The notes beneath the pieces are model-generated. The model had not been told where the DNA came from and did not search any database. It was given only the letters and a program-made list of their open reading frames with translations. A stretch of DNA of 64,000 nucleotides from Proales similis (Eukaryota > Rotifera > Eurotatoria > Ploima > Proalidae): the NCBI GenBank assembly GCA_019059635.1, contig JAGVRJ010000001.1, forward strand, positions 3,720,001 to 3,784,000. The letters run 5' to 3'. Positions 12,127 through 23,743 of the stretch are shown here, piece after piece (within the stretch, counting starts at the first letter, position 1; every line of letters begins with the position of its first letter). Made by a program: the position numbers and the translations under genes.

Positions 12127-12609
12127 CGCATGTGAGATTTGATTTGCTGCGTTTAATTAATCATTTCAGGCATGGGACGAGATGAGTCATAGGCGGCTGA
12201 AGTAGTTGATTGACCGTGTGTTGTCGCCAACTCGTTCACATTTAGATTCACTTTTATTCGTTTTAGTGGCAAAAATTATGCTCGAACGACCGTAGCCGCC
12301 CTGTCTTGGTTGTTGTGACGGTGCGAACTAGGCGCATGCTCTCTGCTCTGCGCATTTCCTTTATGACACGGTGAGCAAACGCGAACGAGCAGCTCACCTG
12401 AATAAATCTTTCGAATAAATCGCTTATTCGGCCTCTTTCTGTCGCTTCGCGCTCGTCCTCTTTCTCGCTCGCTCGTGCGTTGTTGACTTGATTGCTTACT
12501 TTTTCGTCTCACATTCTCATAATAATCATATATCCGTGCTCGACCCTTGCCTGTCGCTCCAGGTCATCTGAATCACCGCCGCCGCCGGCAAGAGACAAAA
12601 AATGTCAAC
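12127..12609. promoter_or_regulatory. Shared divergent promoter region, HHAT / formin
   Basis: The HHAT (-) and formin (+) start codons lie 483 bp apart, so both promoters must sit here unless 5'UTR introns intervene. The segment near 12430-12480 is rich in CTC/GCTCG repeats. No TATA element was identified with confidence. Confidence 0.5.
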
Positions 12610-15600
12610 ATGAGTGATTCGGACAAGTTCAATTGCTTCGAATATTGGTCAATAGAGACGCACAATCTGCCCGAGCAGCCAAGTGACGTCAGCTCGCTTT
12701 GTTTAGTCGAGAGCGACTACTACTATCAAAAGCAAAAGTTGTTCGCGTTTCGGCCGGCTCTTTCACCGATGCAGCCGAGCAGTGCGCCCGCCGAACCAGC
12801 CCCAACGGCCGATGAGACTGCCGAATTCACAGAGCTCTTCTCTATGCCACTGTCAATCGACTACATTCGCAAGCTAAAGCGACCCTCGGACACACCTAGC
12901 TTGTTCGCATTCGCTTCCAAGTCTATTTTCCAAGGCAGTCTTCTCGAGGACTGGCTCCTCTCCTCACTCGACAAGCATTTGCAGAGCAGCAATCCTTCCC
13001 TATCACTTGAGCTCAGCCCAGTTAGCTCGTTGACAGGTGAAACGACCAAAATCCTTGACTCAATCAATCCCTTGCGCGACGCCTCGTCCGTTTCCAAGCG
13101 CTCGGAACCAGTCAAACAGTGCAATGTATTTGCCAAGCGACAAGAGGCCAATTTTTACATTCAGCAGTTTTTGACTGATCTAATTGCCCTTGGGGTGCTT
13201 GAATTCGAGAGTCCTTTCGAAAACGCCATCAACCGTGTTTTCAAGGTTTGTGCGAATTAACGCCTACCTCTACGGTTGTCTAATTTCCTCATTTATTTAC
13301 ACAAGTCCAAGTCCAATTATCGATGGGCGAGCGACGATGTCAAAAAAATCAATGCCAAAGAAGGCGATGAGCACGCGCGGGAACCTATCAACTCAGGTAA
13401 CTGACGATCGAATGAACAATTTCCTACGGTGGTCTCTTGAAATGAACTAGAAGCCTTGAACAAAGAACTTTTGCGTCAACTTCAAGAGCAGCACGAAAAA
13501 GAGCTTCTAAAGTGTCGAAACGAGTGCCAGGCCAAAAACATGCAGCTTGAGAGTCAGATAAGGCAACTCGAGAAGGAAATTGAGTTGGGCCGAGCCAACA
13601 TCATCAGACTTGAACTTGAGCTTAAAGAACTGAGGGTAAAGCATTTAACAGTTCTTTTCAGTCATCAAGTTTACTAAAAAATGAAAAAGGCTAAAGAACT
13701 GCTCAGCTCGTCCAGCCACAGTTTGTCTGGTCAAGCAAAAGTAGAAACAGAAAAATCAACGGATTCATTGTCGCCACCACCTCCGCCACCGCCGGCTCCT
13801 TTCTTGACGACCGATCTACCAAATGTGAACCAGATACCACCACCGCCTGCACCTCCGCCGCCACCTGCACCGCCACTTCCATTTGGTTTGAGCGGTCAAG
13901 AGGGAAGCGCAGTTCCTCCTCCACCACCTCCTCCGCCGCCGCCACCGCCCATGCCAGGCACCTTTCCAGGTGGTCCTCCTCCTCCTCCTCCTCCTCCTCC
14001 TCCACCATTTGCGGGTGCCTTTGCCGGTGGGCCACCACCACCACCTCCACCGCCGGGATTTATGTCGGCTCCTGGTGGTCCACCTGCGCCGCCTCCTTTA
14101 TTTGGATTTTCGGCTCCAGCGCCACCAGAGCCGGAACCTCGGCCGATTCGTAAGACAGACCCTCTCCTCATCAAACAAATGATTCATTTAAATATTGACC
14201 AACAAATCAGAGCGCAAAAAACAAAAGCAAAAGGAAAATATGCGAACTCTTTACTGGAGCCGCATTCAAATTTTCAAGTAAACTGCTCGATTATAGTTTG
14301 AAACTTCTTCGCATTGAGCAAGCAACGTGGGTTTAGGAAAACTGAAGCAATCTGGTTCGACATCGACGAGGCGGAAATGGACGACGAGTTCTTGAACCTG
14401 TTCTCCAAAGTGCCAATAGCCAAATCAAATGCCAAGCTAAGCAAAAAAGACTCGTCTGGCTCGAACGGCAAGCAAGAGTCAGTCAAGCTGCTGGAATCTA
14501 AAAGGTCGCAGGCGATCGGAATATTGATTACCAGCAAACGGCTAGAGCCTCAGCTAGTTCGTGAGGCATTGGTCAATTTCAATAATGAACTGATGAGCTA
14601 CGAGACACTCAACTCAGTGTTTGCTCAGAGGCCAAGCGATGAAGAGCTGCGGCTCATTCAAGATTATCTAAAAACAAACGAAAACGAAGAGTTACTGGAC
14701 AAGCCCGAGCTATTTCTGCTCGAGCTGTCACGAATTCCGGCATTCGACGATCGCATTTACTGCCTCGTATATCAGAACAAGTTCAACGAAGCCTTATCGT
14801 CAATCGAATTTCGACTAAACAGCTTGAACAGTGTGTGCGACGAGCTATTGGGCAGTGAAAAGATTGCAAAAATTCTCGGCATTGTGCTTGGCTGCGGCAA
14901 CTGCATGAATGCGTCCAACAAATCAAGAGGAGACGCAGACGGCTTTGATTTGGCCATTTTGCCAAATCTAAAGGATGTTAAGTCAAAAGACAACACCACC
15001 AATCTTCTTCAGTACATCGCGTTCTTTTACGTGAACAAAGTAGACGACGAGCTTAAAAAGCTGCCGATACCTGATCCGGCCGATTTGAGTTTCGCGTCTC
15101 AAGTCAGCTTTACCGACCTTGACAAAGAACTGAAGAAAATAAACAGCGAGCTGAACGACATTGAACTACGACTTGAGTCGGTGATCAAAGTCTCAATGCA
15201 GTCGAGTGAGCCAAACGACGCTGAAGATGGCGGTGACGAAGAGCAGTCGCCGCTTGTCGAGCCGTTTCGCTCCCGACTTGTCGAATTTCTGGAAAAGGCC
15301 AGAGACGAATGTAAAGAGCAGCAAGATTGTCTGCAAAAGTGCACTGGCAAATTCAAAAAGCTCGTCGATTCGTTCGGCATGAAACCGCGAGCGTCCGAGA
15401 GCGAAGTAACGCCCGAGTATTTCTTCTCCATCTGGAGCGCGTTCTGCTTTGATTTCAAAGACGCGTGGAAACGCGAGACACAAAAGCTGAGCAAACAACG
15501 TCTCAAGGAGATAAACGAGAAACGGAGCAAAATAAAGTCGCAAAACACCGAGGTCAAGCGAGTGGATGAGAAACGCGGAATTGTAAGTATCTGCTTAAGA

Positions 15601-15692
15601 TGTGTTTGCTTGCTCAATTCTGACTCGGTCTGGCTCTTTAGAAAGCATTCTTCCAGCAAAAACGTAAACAAGATCTCAAGCCAAAGAGCTAG
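12610..15692 (+). CDS. FMN2: Formin of the FMN/cappuccino class
   Basis: Formins nucleate and elongate unbranched actin filaments. Seven exons: 12610-13245, 13306-13396, 13451-13635, 13690-14149, 14211-14277, 14337-15582, 15642-15692; all phases agree, giving 911 aa. Order: N-terminal region; a coiled coil of about 60 residues (exon 3); an FH1 domain with several runs of 5-12 prolines (about 13775-14100), which binds profilin-actin; and an FH2 domain. FH2 begins at MRTLYWSRIQ, read in a frame entered through exon 5, and contains KRSQAIGIL, LDKPELFLLELS, LGCGNCMNASNKSRG and TPEYFFSIWSAF. The last motif and the basic tail match FMN1/FMN2/Capu rather than diaphanous, DAAM or FHOD. No GTPase-binding DID/GBD is visible, as expected for this class. 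The start ATG follows GTCAAC; FMN1 and FMN2 cannot be separated. Confidence 0.93.
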
Positions 15693-16180
15693 AACAACCA
15701 ACCGCCATTATAAATTTTTTTCTCCGCCTAATTATTTTTAGATTTTTATTTTCGGCTAACCAATCCACAATCAAATGCTCAATTTTGCTCTAGTTTAAAT
15801 CAGATTTATTCAATTCATCGGTTACGCGCTTTTCTTCAAGCTTCTAATTTAGACACGTTGGGGGCTGGCAGGCGAAAAGGTAGAAAAGCAATATCACCAC
15901 TTGTATTTATAATATTTATAACGGAGAGCACAAGGATAGGTAGAGATACGAATAGGAAGTTTCTTGTTGTTCTTTGCACAGCTCGAGCCCAAATTCGAAT
16001 ATCAAAAAAATTCTAAAAAAGATAAATCTGTTCGGTAGACTGGCTTATTCGCCATTCACTGCATCTAGAAAATATTACACTCGATTGGATAGAAAGTTTA
16101 AAATTGTTTAACGATATTCTCTGGTTTGATTTGATACTTCTATATTCTAGCCTTTGTTGGCGATGTTTCTTGCTAGCCCC
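15693..16180. other. Convergent 3' intergenic region, 488 bp
   Basis: AT-rich 3'UTR DNA between the formin (+) and SLC6 (-) stops. TTTATT at about 15804 would read AATAAA on the minus strand and could serve the SLC6 gene. No gene is seen. Confidence 0.5.
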
Positions 16181-18102
16181 TCAACTGAGGCTGATCTCTA
16201 TCGAGCTTTGCTGATTCGCTGCTGCTCTTTTTCGCTTGAGCAGCTCGTAAACTGCGAATATCGGAATTGGAGCCAGTGTGATCACATTCAATAGATAGCC
16301 GAGGTACGATGACCAGTTTGGGTAATGATAATCGCCGTAGATCAAGCGACGAAATTCGGTCAGGTCAAGACTGATTATGGCAGCCAACATTAGAGGGCAG
16401 ATAAATTTCCAACTGAGGCGCCAGTTAAGCCACGGCTCTCTACCGTTCATTTCTTTCACGTGCGCGTTGAAGTTTTCAATTCCGTAGCACCAGCTGACAG
16501 TCAGGAGCTCGAGAAGCACCACAAGCAAGACGGATGGCGAGATGGCGAACGCATCCAGCCATTGAACCACATAAACTCCTAAACGAGCGATTGAGGCTCA
16601 TTTCCATCCAAACTTGAAACTGCTATTTAAATACTCACCTGCATAGGTTGCTGTGGGAAGACCAGTCAAGAGCGGCACAATACTTATCATTGCTCGTGTC
16701 ACATACGGGTATTTGCGACATATTGAGAACTCGTCGACCAAAGTGGTGTAAACGGCCTCCATTCCCCCTTTAGATAAAGAATCTCTTCAACTGATGTCTC
16801 TTTAACGAGTTGGAGTGATCCTTACCGAACGCCGAGTCCATTCCCAGAGTGATGAGCATTATGAAAAAAGAGATCGCGAACACATAAGAGGCCTTGAAAG
16901 TGGCAATCACTTCGGGATAGACGATATAGACGATGCCGATTCCGTCTCGCAAGAAATATTCAATGTCAACGTTCAGTCTCTTGGCCATGTAGCCGAGACC
17001 TGCAAACACCACCACGCCGTATAGCAAACTGGTCATGCAGTTTATGAAGCTACTTAGCACTGTCAGCCTTTGGATGTTCTCGCTTTTTTTACTGTAACTC
17101 GAGTAGGTGATGAGCACTCCGAATCCGGGCCCAAGACTGAAAAAAGTCTGAAGCGCAGCCGCCACCCATGTCTGGTAGTTGAACAAGCTTTTAAAATTGG
17201 GCGTGAGATAGAACTTGAGGCCATTGATCGCACCGTCAAGAGTGAGACTCTGGAAAATCAAGATTGCCAGACAGACATAAGGGAGAAGGGCGGTTACATA
17301 GACTGCCTTGCCAGACGTTTTGATCCCACCGATTAGACAGCCGGTGGTCATTATGAATATGGCGATCACACAGAAGAGAAGATCAACCTTGATTCCGGCC
17401 ATATCATGAAAGCCGGCCGATCGATGCACGCCCAGAAGCTTGCGGTTAAAATATTCGGTTGAAGGCAAGTAGAGCTGATTGCTTGTGTTGCTCTGGTCGT
17501 CGGCCAGTATGTGATAGCGCTGCGAATTGTTTGGGTTTAGTTCGCTGCACTGTGGTGTGTTCCACGCGCCATCACAGTTGGACCAAGGCACTGGTGATTG
17601 AAAGCTGCCCAGCAGATAGTAGAGAGCATAAGACTGCATTGTGTTGTAATAGGACAACATCAAGATGTTTATGATTATAACCGTATAGCCGACGCCTTTG
17701 AGATAAGGATTCAAGTAGTTCCAGAAAGTGATGTTGCCTGCTTGAAAGTATTGCCCTATGGCAATCTCCATGTACATGCACGGCATGCCGATCACAAACA
17801 AGCAAATGAAGAAAGGAATGAGGAAGGCTCCTCCGCCGTTCTGGAAGCAGACGGTCGGAAATCTAAAACCGACGCGATCTGATCAAACACAAGACAAATG
17901 GAACAAGAAAGTGAGCCACATACCTCCACACATTGCCCAGATCGATGACAAAGCCAAGAATGGAGAGAAAGTACTCGGCGAAATTGTTCCATTCTTCTCT
18001 CTTCCTTTCGGGCTTTGAATCGCTCGCTGAACTGGCTGGCTCTTCTTTTCTGTCGCTTAGTAGTCTGTCAGCCTCCACTGCTCTTTCCTTCTCCGAGTCC
18101 AT
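16181..18102 (-). CDS. Monoamine (serotonin/dopamine-type) SLC6 transporter
   Basis: Na+/Cl- dependent plasma-membrane neurotransmitter reuptake carrier of 580 aa. Exons: 18102-17924, 17862-16826, 16767-16639 and 16578-16181, all phase-consistent. The acidic/basic cytosolic N-tail leads into TM1 with FVIDLGNVWR spliced to FPTVCFQNGGGAFL. Asp in TM1 five residues before the WRF motif is the amine-binding mark of SERT/DAT/NET-type carriers and is Gly in GABA and glycine carriers. The second extracellular loop holds N-glycosylation sequons and two Cys (NCDG...PQCS) that could form the usual disulfide. KTSGKAVYVTALLPY, FFSLGPGFGVL (SERT-like) and LITLGMDSAFGGMEAV (DAT/NET-like around the Na2/substrate site) follow. 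Mixed SERT and DAT features leave the exact amine open. About 1.7 kb of gene-free DNA lies upstream. Confidence 0.9.
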
Positions 18103-18200
18103 ATCTGAACGAAAATCCGCAACATGCCCATTTTTTTATTCATTTTGAATCATAAAAATCATCAAATTTAAAACTCTTCAAACAAAATCAATTGCGTATC

Positions 18201-18226
18201 TGCGTGTGTGTATGTGTGTGTGTGTG
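18201..18226. repeat. TG microsatellite
   Basis: An imperfect (TG)n tract of about 26 nt, roughly 100 bp upstream of the SLC6 start codon. Confidence 0.8.
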
Positions 18227-18371
18227 GCTTGATATCGTGTGCAAACTCTTGCTCATTGTAGTTAATGTCAGTGAGGAAAGAAAAGATTGTTTTCATTTTG
18301 CGATTTTATACGGTCTACGATGCGAAGAGATAAGAGCAATTATAAACCTATAAAAGCTTTTCTCTCCTCAT

Positions 18372-18399
18372 TCTCTCTGTCTGTCTCTCTCTCTCTCTT
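18372..18399. repeat. CT microsatellite
   Basis: An imperfect TCTG/(CT)n tract of about 28 nt in the SLC6 upstream region; on the minus strand it reads as a GA tract of the GAGA-element type. Confidence 0.75.
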
Positions 18400-19722
18400 A
18401 GTTTTAGCCAAGAGCTTCTCCTTGACTTTAAAGCGAGAGCGGCAATAAAATAAATTGGTGAACTAGCAAATGCCGTAGTGGCGCGCTTTTGTGTGTGTCT
18501 TTGTATGTGTGCACGAGTAGTCGAACCGTATACGGCGCGGTTTATTCGAAGTGTGTAGACAAACAGGCAAAATGAAACAACGAGTAGTGTTTGTCATTTC
18601 GAGCGGCGTCCATTCAATTGAAGCAAAACGAGAAAATAATTTGGCGCACTTCAATATTTGCCCGCACCATCAAACAAGCGTTTTGGAGGTAGATGCCTTT
18701 TAGGATGCGAGCACGGCATCCACACCAGCAATGCGGCGCCCGAACTCGCCTATTTAAATGTTTGTTAAAACTTCACCCTTACCCAAAGTGATACGTTCAC
18801 GCTTAATCTATCTTACAGCCGTTGGCCATTCGTAAATATTTATAAGCATAATTATCCAAAAACCATTTGAATTTTTCTTTCATTCCAGTCTTATTTTCTC
18901 TACTCATTTCTGACATTTTTTATTTGCTTTATTCGTGCCACAAGACAGACAGACAAGCCGCCAATCCAGAACTTAATGCCCCTCCCTGGCTGCCTGCTTG
19001 CTTGCCTGCCTGGTTCATTGTTGTTTTGCTTGATGCCAGCCGCCTCTTATCAGCTGGTGCCGTAATTTTTCTCTGCCACTTTCTTTATCTTTTTCATTTC
19101 TAATTCTCTCCTTATTCATCTTTAGTTTTTTTTTCTGATTTGATCTCACTCGACTCGGCGAATGCCTGCATTAAATTACCACCCGCTCTTCTCTCTCTTT
19201 CTCCCTCTTTCACCTCTATTTTCCTTTTCTTAATTTCGCTGATTCTGTTTATCTTGATAAATTATTCCAAGGCCATTTCTTCCTTTGCGTCAGGCCAATT
19301 GTGAACTGTTTAAATAAAGAGCAGATATTTATTTTTTTTTTGCTTTTGTATTCGCTTTCCAGACCAGCAACAAACCGATCCCAGGCCCACTTTTCTAACC
19401 TTATATCGCCGGGGAATCAACTTGTTACTTCACTTGTACCTGAACGCCATGCTTTTCAGTTCACTGTTGGGCAAATTGAAACTCATACGTAACCTTGAAT
19501 GCCTATGAAGTTTTGATAAATTGCTTTCTCATACAAAATGTTCAAGTGGTCAAATGACGAGCTAGCAGTTCTTGTATTCGGCTTTCAATTTCAAACTTGT
19601 TACGTCATAAGGCATAATCACGATTATAATAAGAATAAAAGAAGCAAGTGGGAAGAGAAGGCTTTAACGATGTAGACGAGTGCTTTTCTAATGAGCAATG
19701 AAATCGAGCAGCAGCACGAGCA

Positions 19723-19736
19723 GTTGTCATGGTGCC
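19723..19736. promoter_or_regulatory. Candidate RFX X-box upstream of LRP2BP
   Basis: GTTGTC-AT-GGTGCC ends 94 nt before the LRP2BP ATG. It has one mismatch to the nematode X-box consensus RYYNYY-WW-RRNRAC but three to the vertebrate form GTNRCC-N-RGYAAC, so the call is weak. Confidence 0.25.
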
Positions 19737-19830
19737 CCAGAACAAGCGCTCCGAGAAGCGAGCAAAGCGTTTCTGCAAGCTGCACTGGTTTAGATTAAAA
19801 TAATAATATTGCACGGTGGCCAATGTCAAA

Positions 19831-21135
19831 ATGGATATTGATAAAAGCCTTGTAAAACTTGAGCCGTTGCCTGAGAGTGAAAGAAACGCCTATATTGACA
19901 GCTTACTCGATCAGGTCGATGCAGACGCGCACATGAGCCGGCAGGATTTGTTTGAAAAGCTCGAGCTCATTCTACTTGAGAGATTAAAAAATCGATCACC
20001 AAATGGCGAGCATTCAAAACAAGAGCTGCGCGATCAATTCGTTCTTGGTCAACTCTACTTTGAGCTGGTAAAGTGTCATTCAAATCCTGATTCCTCTTTA
20101 AGACGCCTACAATTCGCTTAATTGTCAAGGGCAATTTCGACAAAGCGTTTAGCGTGTTCGAGCGTATCAAGGACAAGTGCGATGCAGCTCTCTACCAACT
20201 CGGTGTTATTCTATTCAACGATTTAATGGACCCTGGTCTTGTTGGCCAAGCTTCTCAGATCGACACACTTGCTTCTTTCAGGCATCCGAATCGAGATAAA
20301 TGGTCGAGAGGCTTCGAATGCATGCGAACTCTGGCTCAATCTCACACTGCCAGCAAAAGACTGGCTCACTATGCCGAGTATAACGTCGGCGTTGCCTACT
20401 TCCAGGGTTTCGGCGTCAAGCAATCGGACGAGCAAACGGAAAAATGGTGGCTTGCAGCTGCGGACGATGGTAGCAATAAAGGCTGTGTGCCTGCCATGAC
20501 TGCGCTTGCTTTTCTGTACTCGAGAAAGGGCGAGCTTCATTTATACGATTTAAGCAAAGCATTCTACTGGCACAATGAAGCATGCGGCCGGGGAAGTCTG
20601 GAATCGCAAGGGGCTCTCGGTGCCATGCATTACTTCGGCCTTGGCTGTCGTCGCAATGACCAGGCTGCTTACGAGTGCCTTAAAGACAGCGCGCAAAGAG
20701 GCAATGTCTACTCAATGGGCCTCTTGTGTGACTACTACTACCGCCATAAATTTTACGTTAAAGCAGCCGAGCTCTCGCACAAGTAAGAAACCACTGGTTT
20801 TTTATATCGATCGGCAGAGTAAAACTCTCGCTTCTTATCAGAGTGGCCAATTTGAACGCATTGGACAGAATCAGCGAAGAAACAAAATGTGTAAAAAGCT
20901 ATATCGCTAAAGGCATCGCTCTGGCCTCTTTTATTCATGCTCGGTGCTTGCAAAGTGGAAAAGGAGTTGAAAGGCCCAACACTTCACTTGCACAGACCTA
21001 TTTCAAACGTGTAAGTGGGAGGCGACTATTTGGTCTTGGGATTCAAGCGACTAATTTGGTTTAAACTAGAGCTATAATTTCGATCCGCAGCTTTGTCAGC
21101 ATTTTCAAAATGAGACCACGCACCAAAAGGTTTAA
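19831..21135 (+). CDS. LRP2BP: LRP2-binding protein homologue (Sel1-like repeats)
   Basis: A 374-aa helical-repeat scaffold; in vertebrates LRP2BP binds the cytoplasmic tail of megalin. Exons: 19831-20067, 20130-20782, 20842-21010, 21070-21135, all phase-consistent. Sel1/TPR-like repeats run from FVLGQLYFEL through ALYQLGVILF and YNVGVAYFQGFGVKQS. The most diagnostic block is KAFYWHNEACGRGSLESQGALG, with human-like order and spacing, followed by AQRGNVYS, a YYYRHKFYVK block and SFIHARCLQSGKG. The C-terminal exon (SYNFDPQLCQHF) matches the short family tail. MDIDKSLVK at 19831 is chosen as the start because it is the first ATG of the open exon; sequence upstream relies on non-ATG codons. It is followed on the same strand by CCDC181 after 737 bp. 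Confidence 0.92.
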
Positions 21136-21872
21136 AGATCGCTCACTTGGTCTTGCCGAACGCGACTTCGACTAGCAATTAAAAGCCTTGCTCTCCAATA
21201 AAGCGAAAAGAAAAGCGACAGAGTTCAAAAATTGAAACAATTTTTTGTGTTTTTTTAGCAATCATCTGCCGATTCCTTCACACCGAGAAAGCAGTTAAGA
21301 AAGAGAGGAGAAGATGCGAAGCATGTGCTTGCATTTGCCTAGGCAGTTAAAATCAATATTTGGTGAAAGCGTCGTGAATTAATAAGAAACAGGCCGTGCA
21401 TGGACCATAGACGGCATCTAGAAAAAAATTTAAATTCTTTAAGAGCGCAATCAGGCTGTTCTCGCCCAGCAAAAATTGCTCACTGTTGTTTCATTTGACT
21501 AGAGGAGATGCTCGCAAGAGAAATGCTTTTAGTCCGATTTCATCGCGAGCAGCGCAGTCTCGTAACCATGGCAACTTAATATTCGCCGGTTAAACATGGC
21601 TCTTGCCGCAATTTATGTCACCCAGCTATTATTTGCGTTCGTGCAGTGCGCGCTCGAGTAATCAAAACCTTTTCCAGTCCTCTTGACTTAAACTCGTGCC
21701 CGCATTGAGTCTCTTCTCTAAACCACTTGCTTTCAGTTGTATTTAGCTTCTAGATTATTGAACTAATGAGACAGCAGCCGACCTACACTTGCTCACGGTC
21801 AAATTAGACTTTTCCCTCCTCCCACCGTTCAAGACACTTAAGCCCGAGATCGTTCAATAAGAAAGAAAAATA
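21136..21872. other. Intergenic 737 bp, CCDC181 upstream region
   Basis: Probable 3'UTR of LRP2BP and promoter/5'UTR of CCDC181. It contains an X-box palindrome at 21562-21575. A 21-codon ATG frame at 21596 (MALAAIYVTQLLF...) may be an upstream ORF in the leader. Confidence 0.5.
21562..21575. promoter_or_regulatory. RFX-type X-box palindrome upstream of CCDC181
   Basis: GTAACC-AT-GGCAAC fits the vertebrate RFX consensus GTNRCC-N(0-3)-RGYAAC at every defined position. It sits about 300 bp upstream of the start codon of CCDC181, a ciliary/flagellar gene, a context in which functional X-boxes are expected. Confidence 0.6.
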
Positions 21873-23743
21873 ATGGCAAGCGAAACGGAAGGGGTCAATA
21901 GCTCTCTGTTGAATCCGAGTCTTACTTTCAACTCTTCGAGTGATCAGCTTCAAGCCGATGAATCTCATCACTTTGAACAAGCTCGAACCGATTATCCTCA
22001 GCACCCTCAGCATGTTACTCTCAACCAATCGGACGACGAGGAAGACTGTAATCAATTATTTCATGTTGCGCATTTTTATCAAGTTTTCTAATCAAATGGC
22101 CTCTAGACTTTGATATGGACGATTTCCAATATGACTATGAAAAAGACATAATGGAACGCCTCAGAACGGCCAATCAGAAGCTAAAAGAAGAAGAGACGCC
22201 CGTCAAGCGAAAATCTATGCTTGTCAAGTTTGACCAGTCGGTAACGGCCATAGACATTCCTCGGGATCAAGGAGCCTCGTACGATCCGAATCTCGAATCA
22301 CCTCTTGACTCTTCGTATAACGGATCAGAGGCAGCGACCGCCTCGGAGGCAATAAGCAGTGATCCCCACATTGTCACCTTGCCCTTGAACGATACGGTGA
22401 GCAAAGAAGCTCCGGACTCGTTTAACGAAAAAATACGCGACGCCGTTTTACGATTTGATCAAATGGCCGAGCAATTAGAGCGCGAAAGGCTTGAACGTGC
22501 TGCCAACCAGAGCGATGCTTCTTCGAGCTCAAAATCGAAAACAGTTCACATAATTTCAGACCTGGACTCTTTTGAGCCCAAGGCCGAAGGAAAAAATGGA
22601 CTCAGAAGCGACAGTTTTCAGCTATCTAGCCGAAGCGATAAATCCGAGGTCGACGACTCGCTTCTTAATGAGCATTTAACACTTGACAAAAATGCGCTTA
22701 AAGAGCCCGTTCGGGCCTCTTCTCCTGTCGCCAAGGCACAGGATGGGAATGCAAATCAGCTGTCAGGCAGCGATCAGCAAAATGCAAAGCAACGCAATAT
22801 TCTTATCGAAAAAGATGGTGATTACGTTCTTTTTTCTCAGGAAGAATATGACCAGTACCAGAGAGAGCTGGAAGAACAGAGAAATGCCAAGTCTCAGTCT
22901 CGACCGAAATCCAGTGAAAAACGCGGCCAAGATCGTAGAAATCAACATCCAAGACGCCTTACGCACTCAGCCGATTTCACCAAGCGGTCTTCGTCCAGAC
23001 AAAGAAGCAGTTCGCCCTATTCGCATAAAACGCCTGAATATGCTGTCGACTATGTCTCGCCGTATCATGTGAGAGTCAAAGCGTCTGGATCCCGCGGGCC
23101 CAGGTAGGCGAGTTGAATATAATTAGCCGCTCGGAATCTAACCACAATTGCCCTCAAGTCGAGAAGAGCTGGAACGCAAGCAGCGCGAAGAAAGGGAGCG
23201 ACGGGAACGAAGCGAGCAAGTTTATCAAAGTTGGCTGGCAAGGAAGAACCGCGAAAAGCTGGAAGAGCAGCGGCGTCTACAAGAAAGTCTCAAAAGCAAA
23301 TCAAATGAAACCGTAAGAACGTGATTCGTATCAAAATGCTTTTCTTTTCTCAAAGAGCTTAACACGCATGCAAACAGAGTGCCAGTTCTGAAAAGAAATT
23401 GTCACACGAAGAATGGCTCGAAAAGAAAATAACGGCGCTGAAGCGCGAAAAAGACCAGCAAAGGAAATACGAAGAGATACTAATGCAAGAAAATCAAGGA
23501 CCGTCCCTCGAAGAGCGCACCAAGGCGTTCAAAGAGTAGGGCTCAGACCTTTTTTTGACCGCAATTTCACTACTAGCGAATAATTTCCGCTTTAGATGGC
23601 TCAGACGAAAGAACGAGGAGAAGACGGAGGCAATACGAAAAGAAAGACAAGAGCACAAGAAATGGGTCACTCGTCTGAAAAAGTCTCGAAAGCATCAGCG
23701 ACTTTCGCAAGCACTTGAGTTAGCTCAGGCTTATGGCTATTAA
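21873..23743 (+). CDS. CCDC181: Coiled-coil domain-containing protein 181 (ciliary)
   Basis: CCDC181 is a microtubule-associated protein of cilia and sperm flagella. Exons: 21873-22047, 22107-23103, 23159-23312, 23378-23535, 23596-23743; phases agree, 543 aa (human 509). The N-terminus has FQYDYEKDIMERLRTANQKL followed by a block resembling the family's KFKDQLVDLEVPP (here KFDQSVTAIDIP). A conserved motif NILIEKDGDYVLF matches the family's ILVERDGKFELL. The second half is a long charged coiled coil rich in RE/EK with repeated WLxRKxxE units (QSWLARKNRE, EEWLEKKI, KEWLRRKNEE), the CCDC181 C-terminal signature. The middle (about residues 80-250) is Ser/Asp-rich and likely disordered. An X-box lies about 300 bp upstream. 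The last splice (GA|GTAGGG ... TTTAG) was set by the KAFKEWLRRK match. Confidence 0.92.

Larger units (their letters stand above)
18103..19830. other. Gene-free 1.7 kb upstream of SLC6 and LRP2BP
   Basis: The second-largest gap in the window, located 5' of both divergent genes, so probably regulatory. It holds TG and CT simple repeats, pyrimidine-rich stretches around 18870-19260, and an X-box-like palindrome near LRP2BP. Short open frames here (such as 18867-19103) are Leu/Phe-rich low-complexity translations with no recognisable domain. Confidence 0.5.

Noticed and set aside
13703-14174. Long minus-strand ORFs rich in Glu/Val or Gly opposite the formin
   Set aside because: They are antisense translations of the proline-codon FH1 repeats; stop-free because of base composition.
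21596-21661. Short ATG ORF (MALAAIYVTQLLF...) upstream of CCDC181
   Set aside because: 21 codons, no precursor architecture; at most an upstream ORF in the leader.
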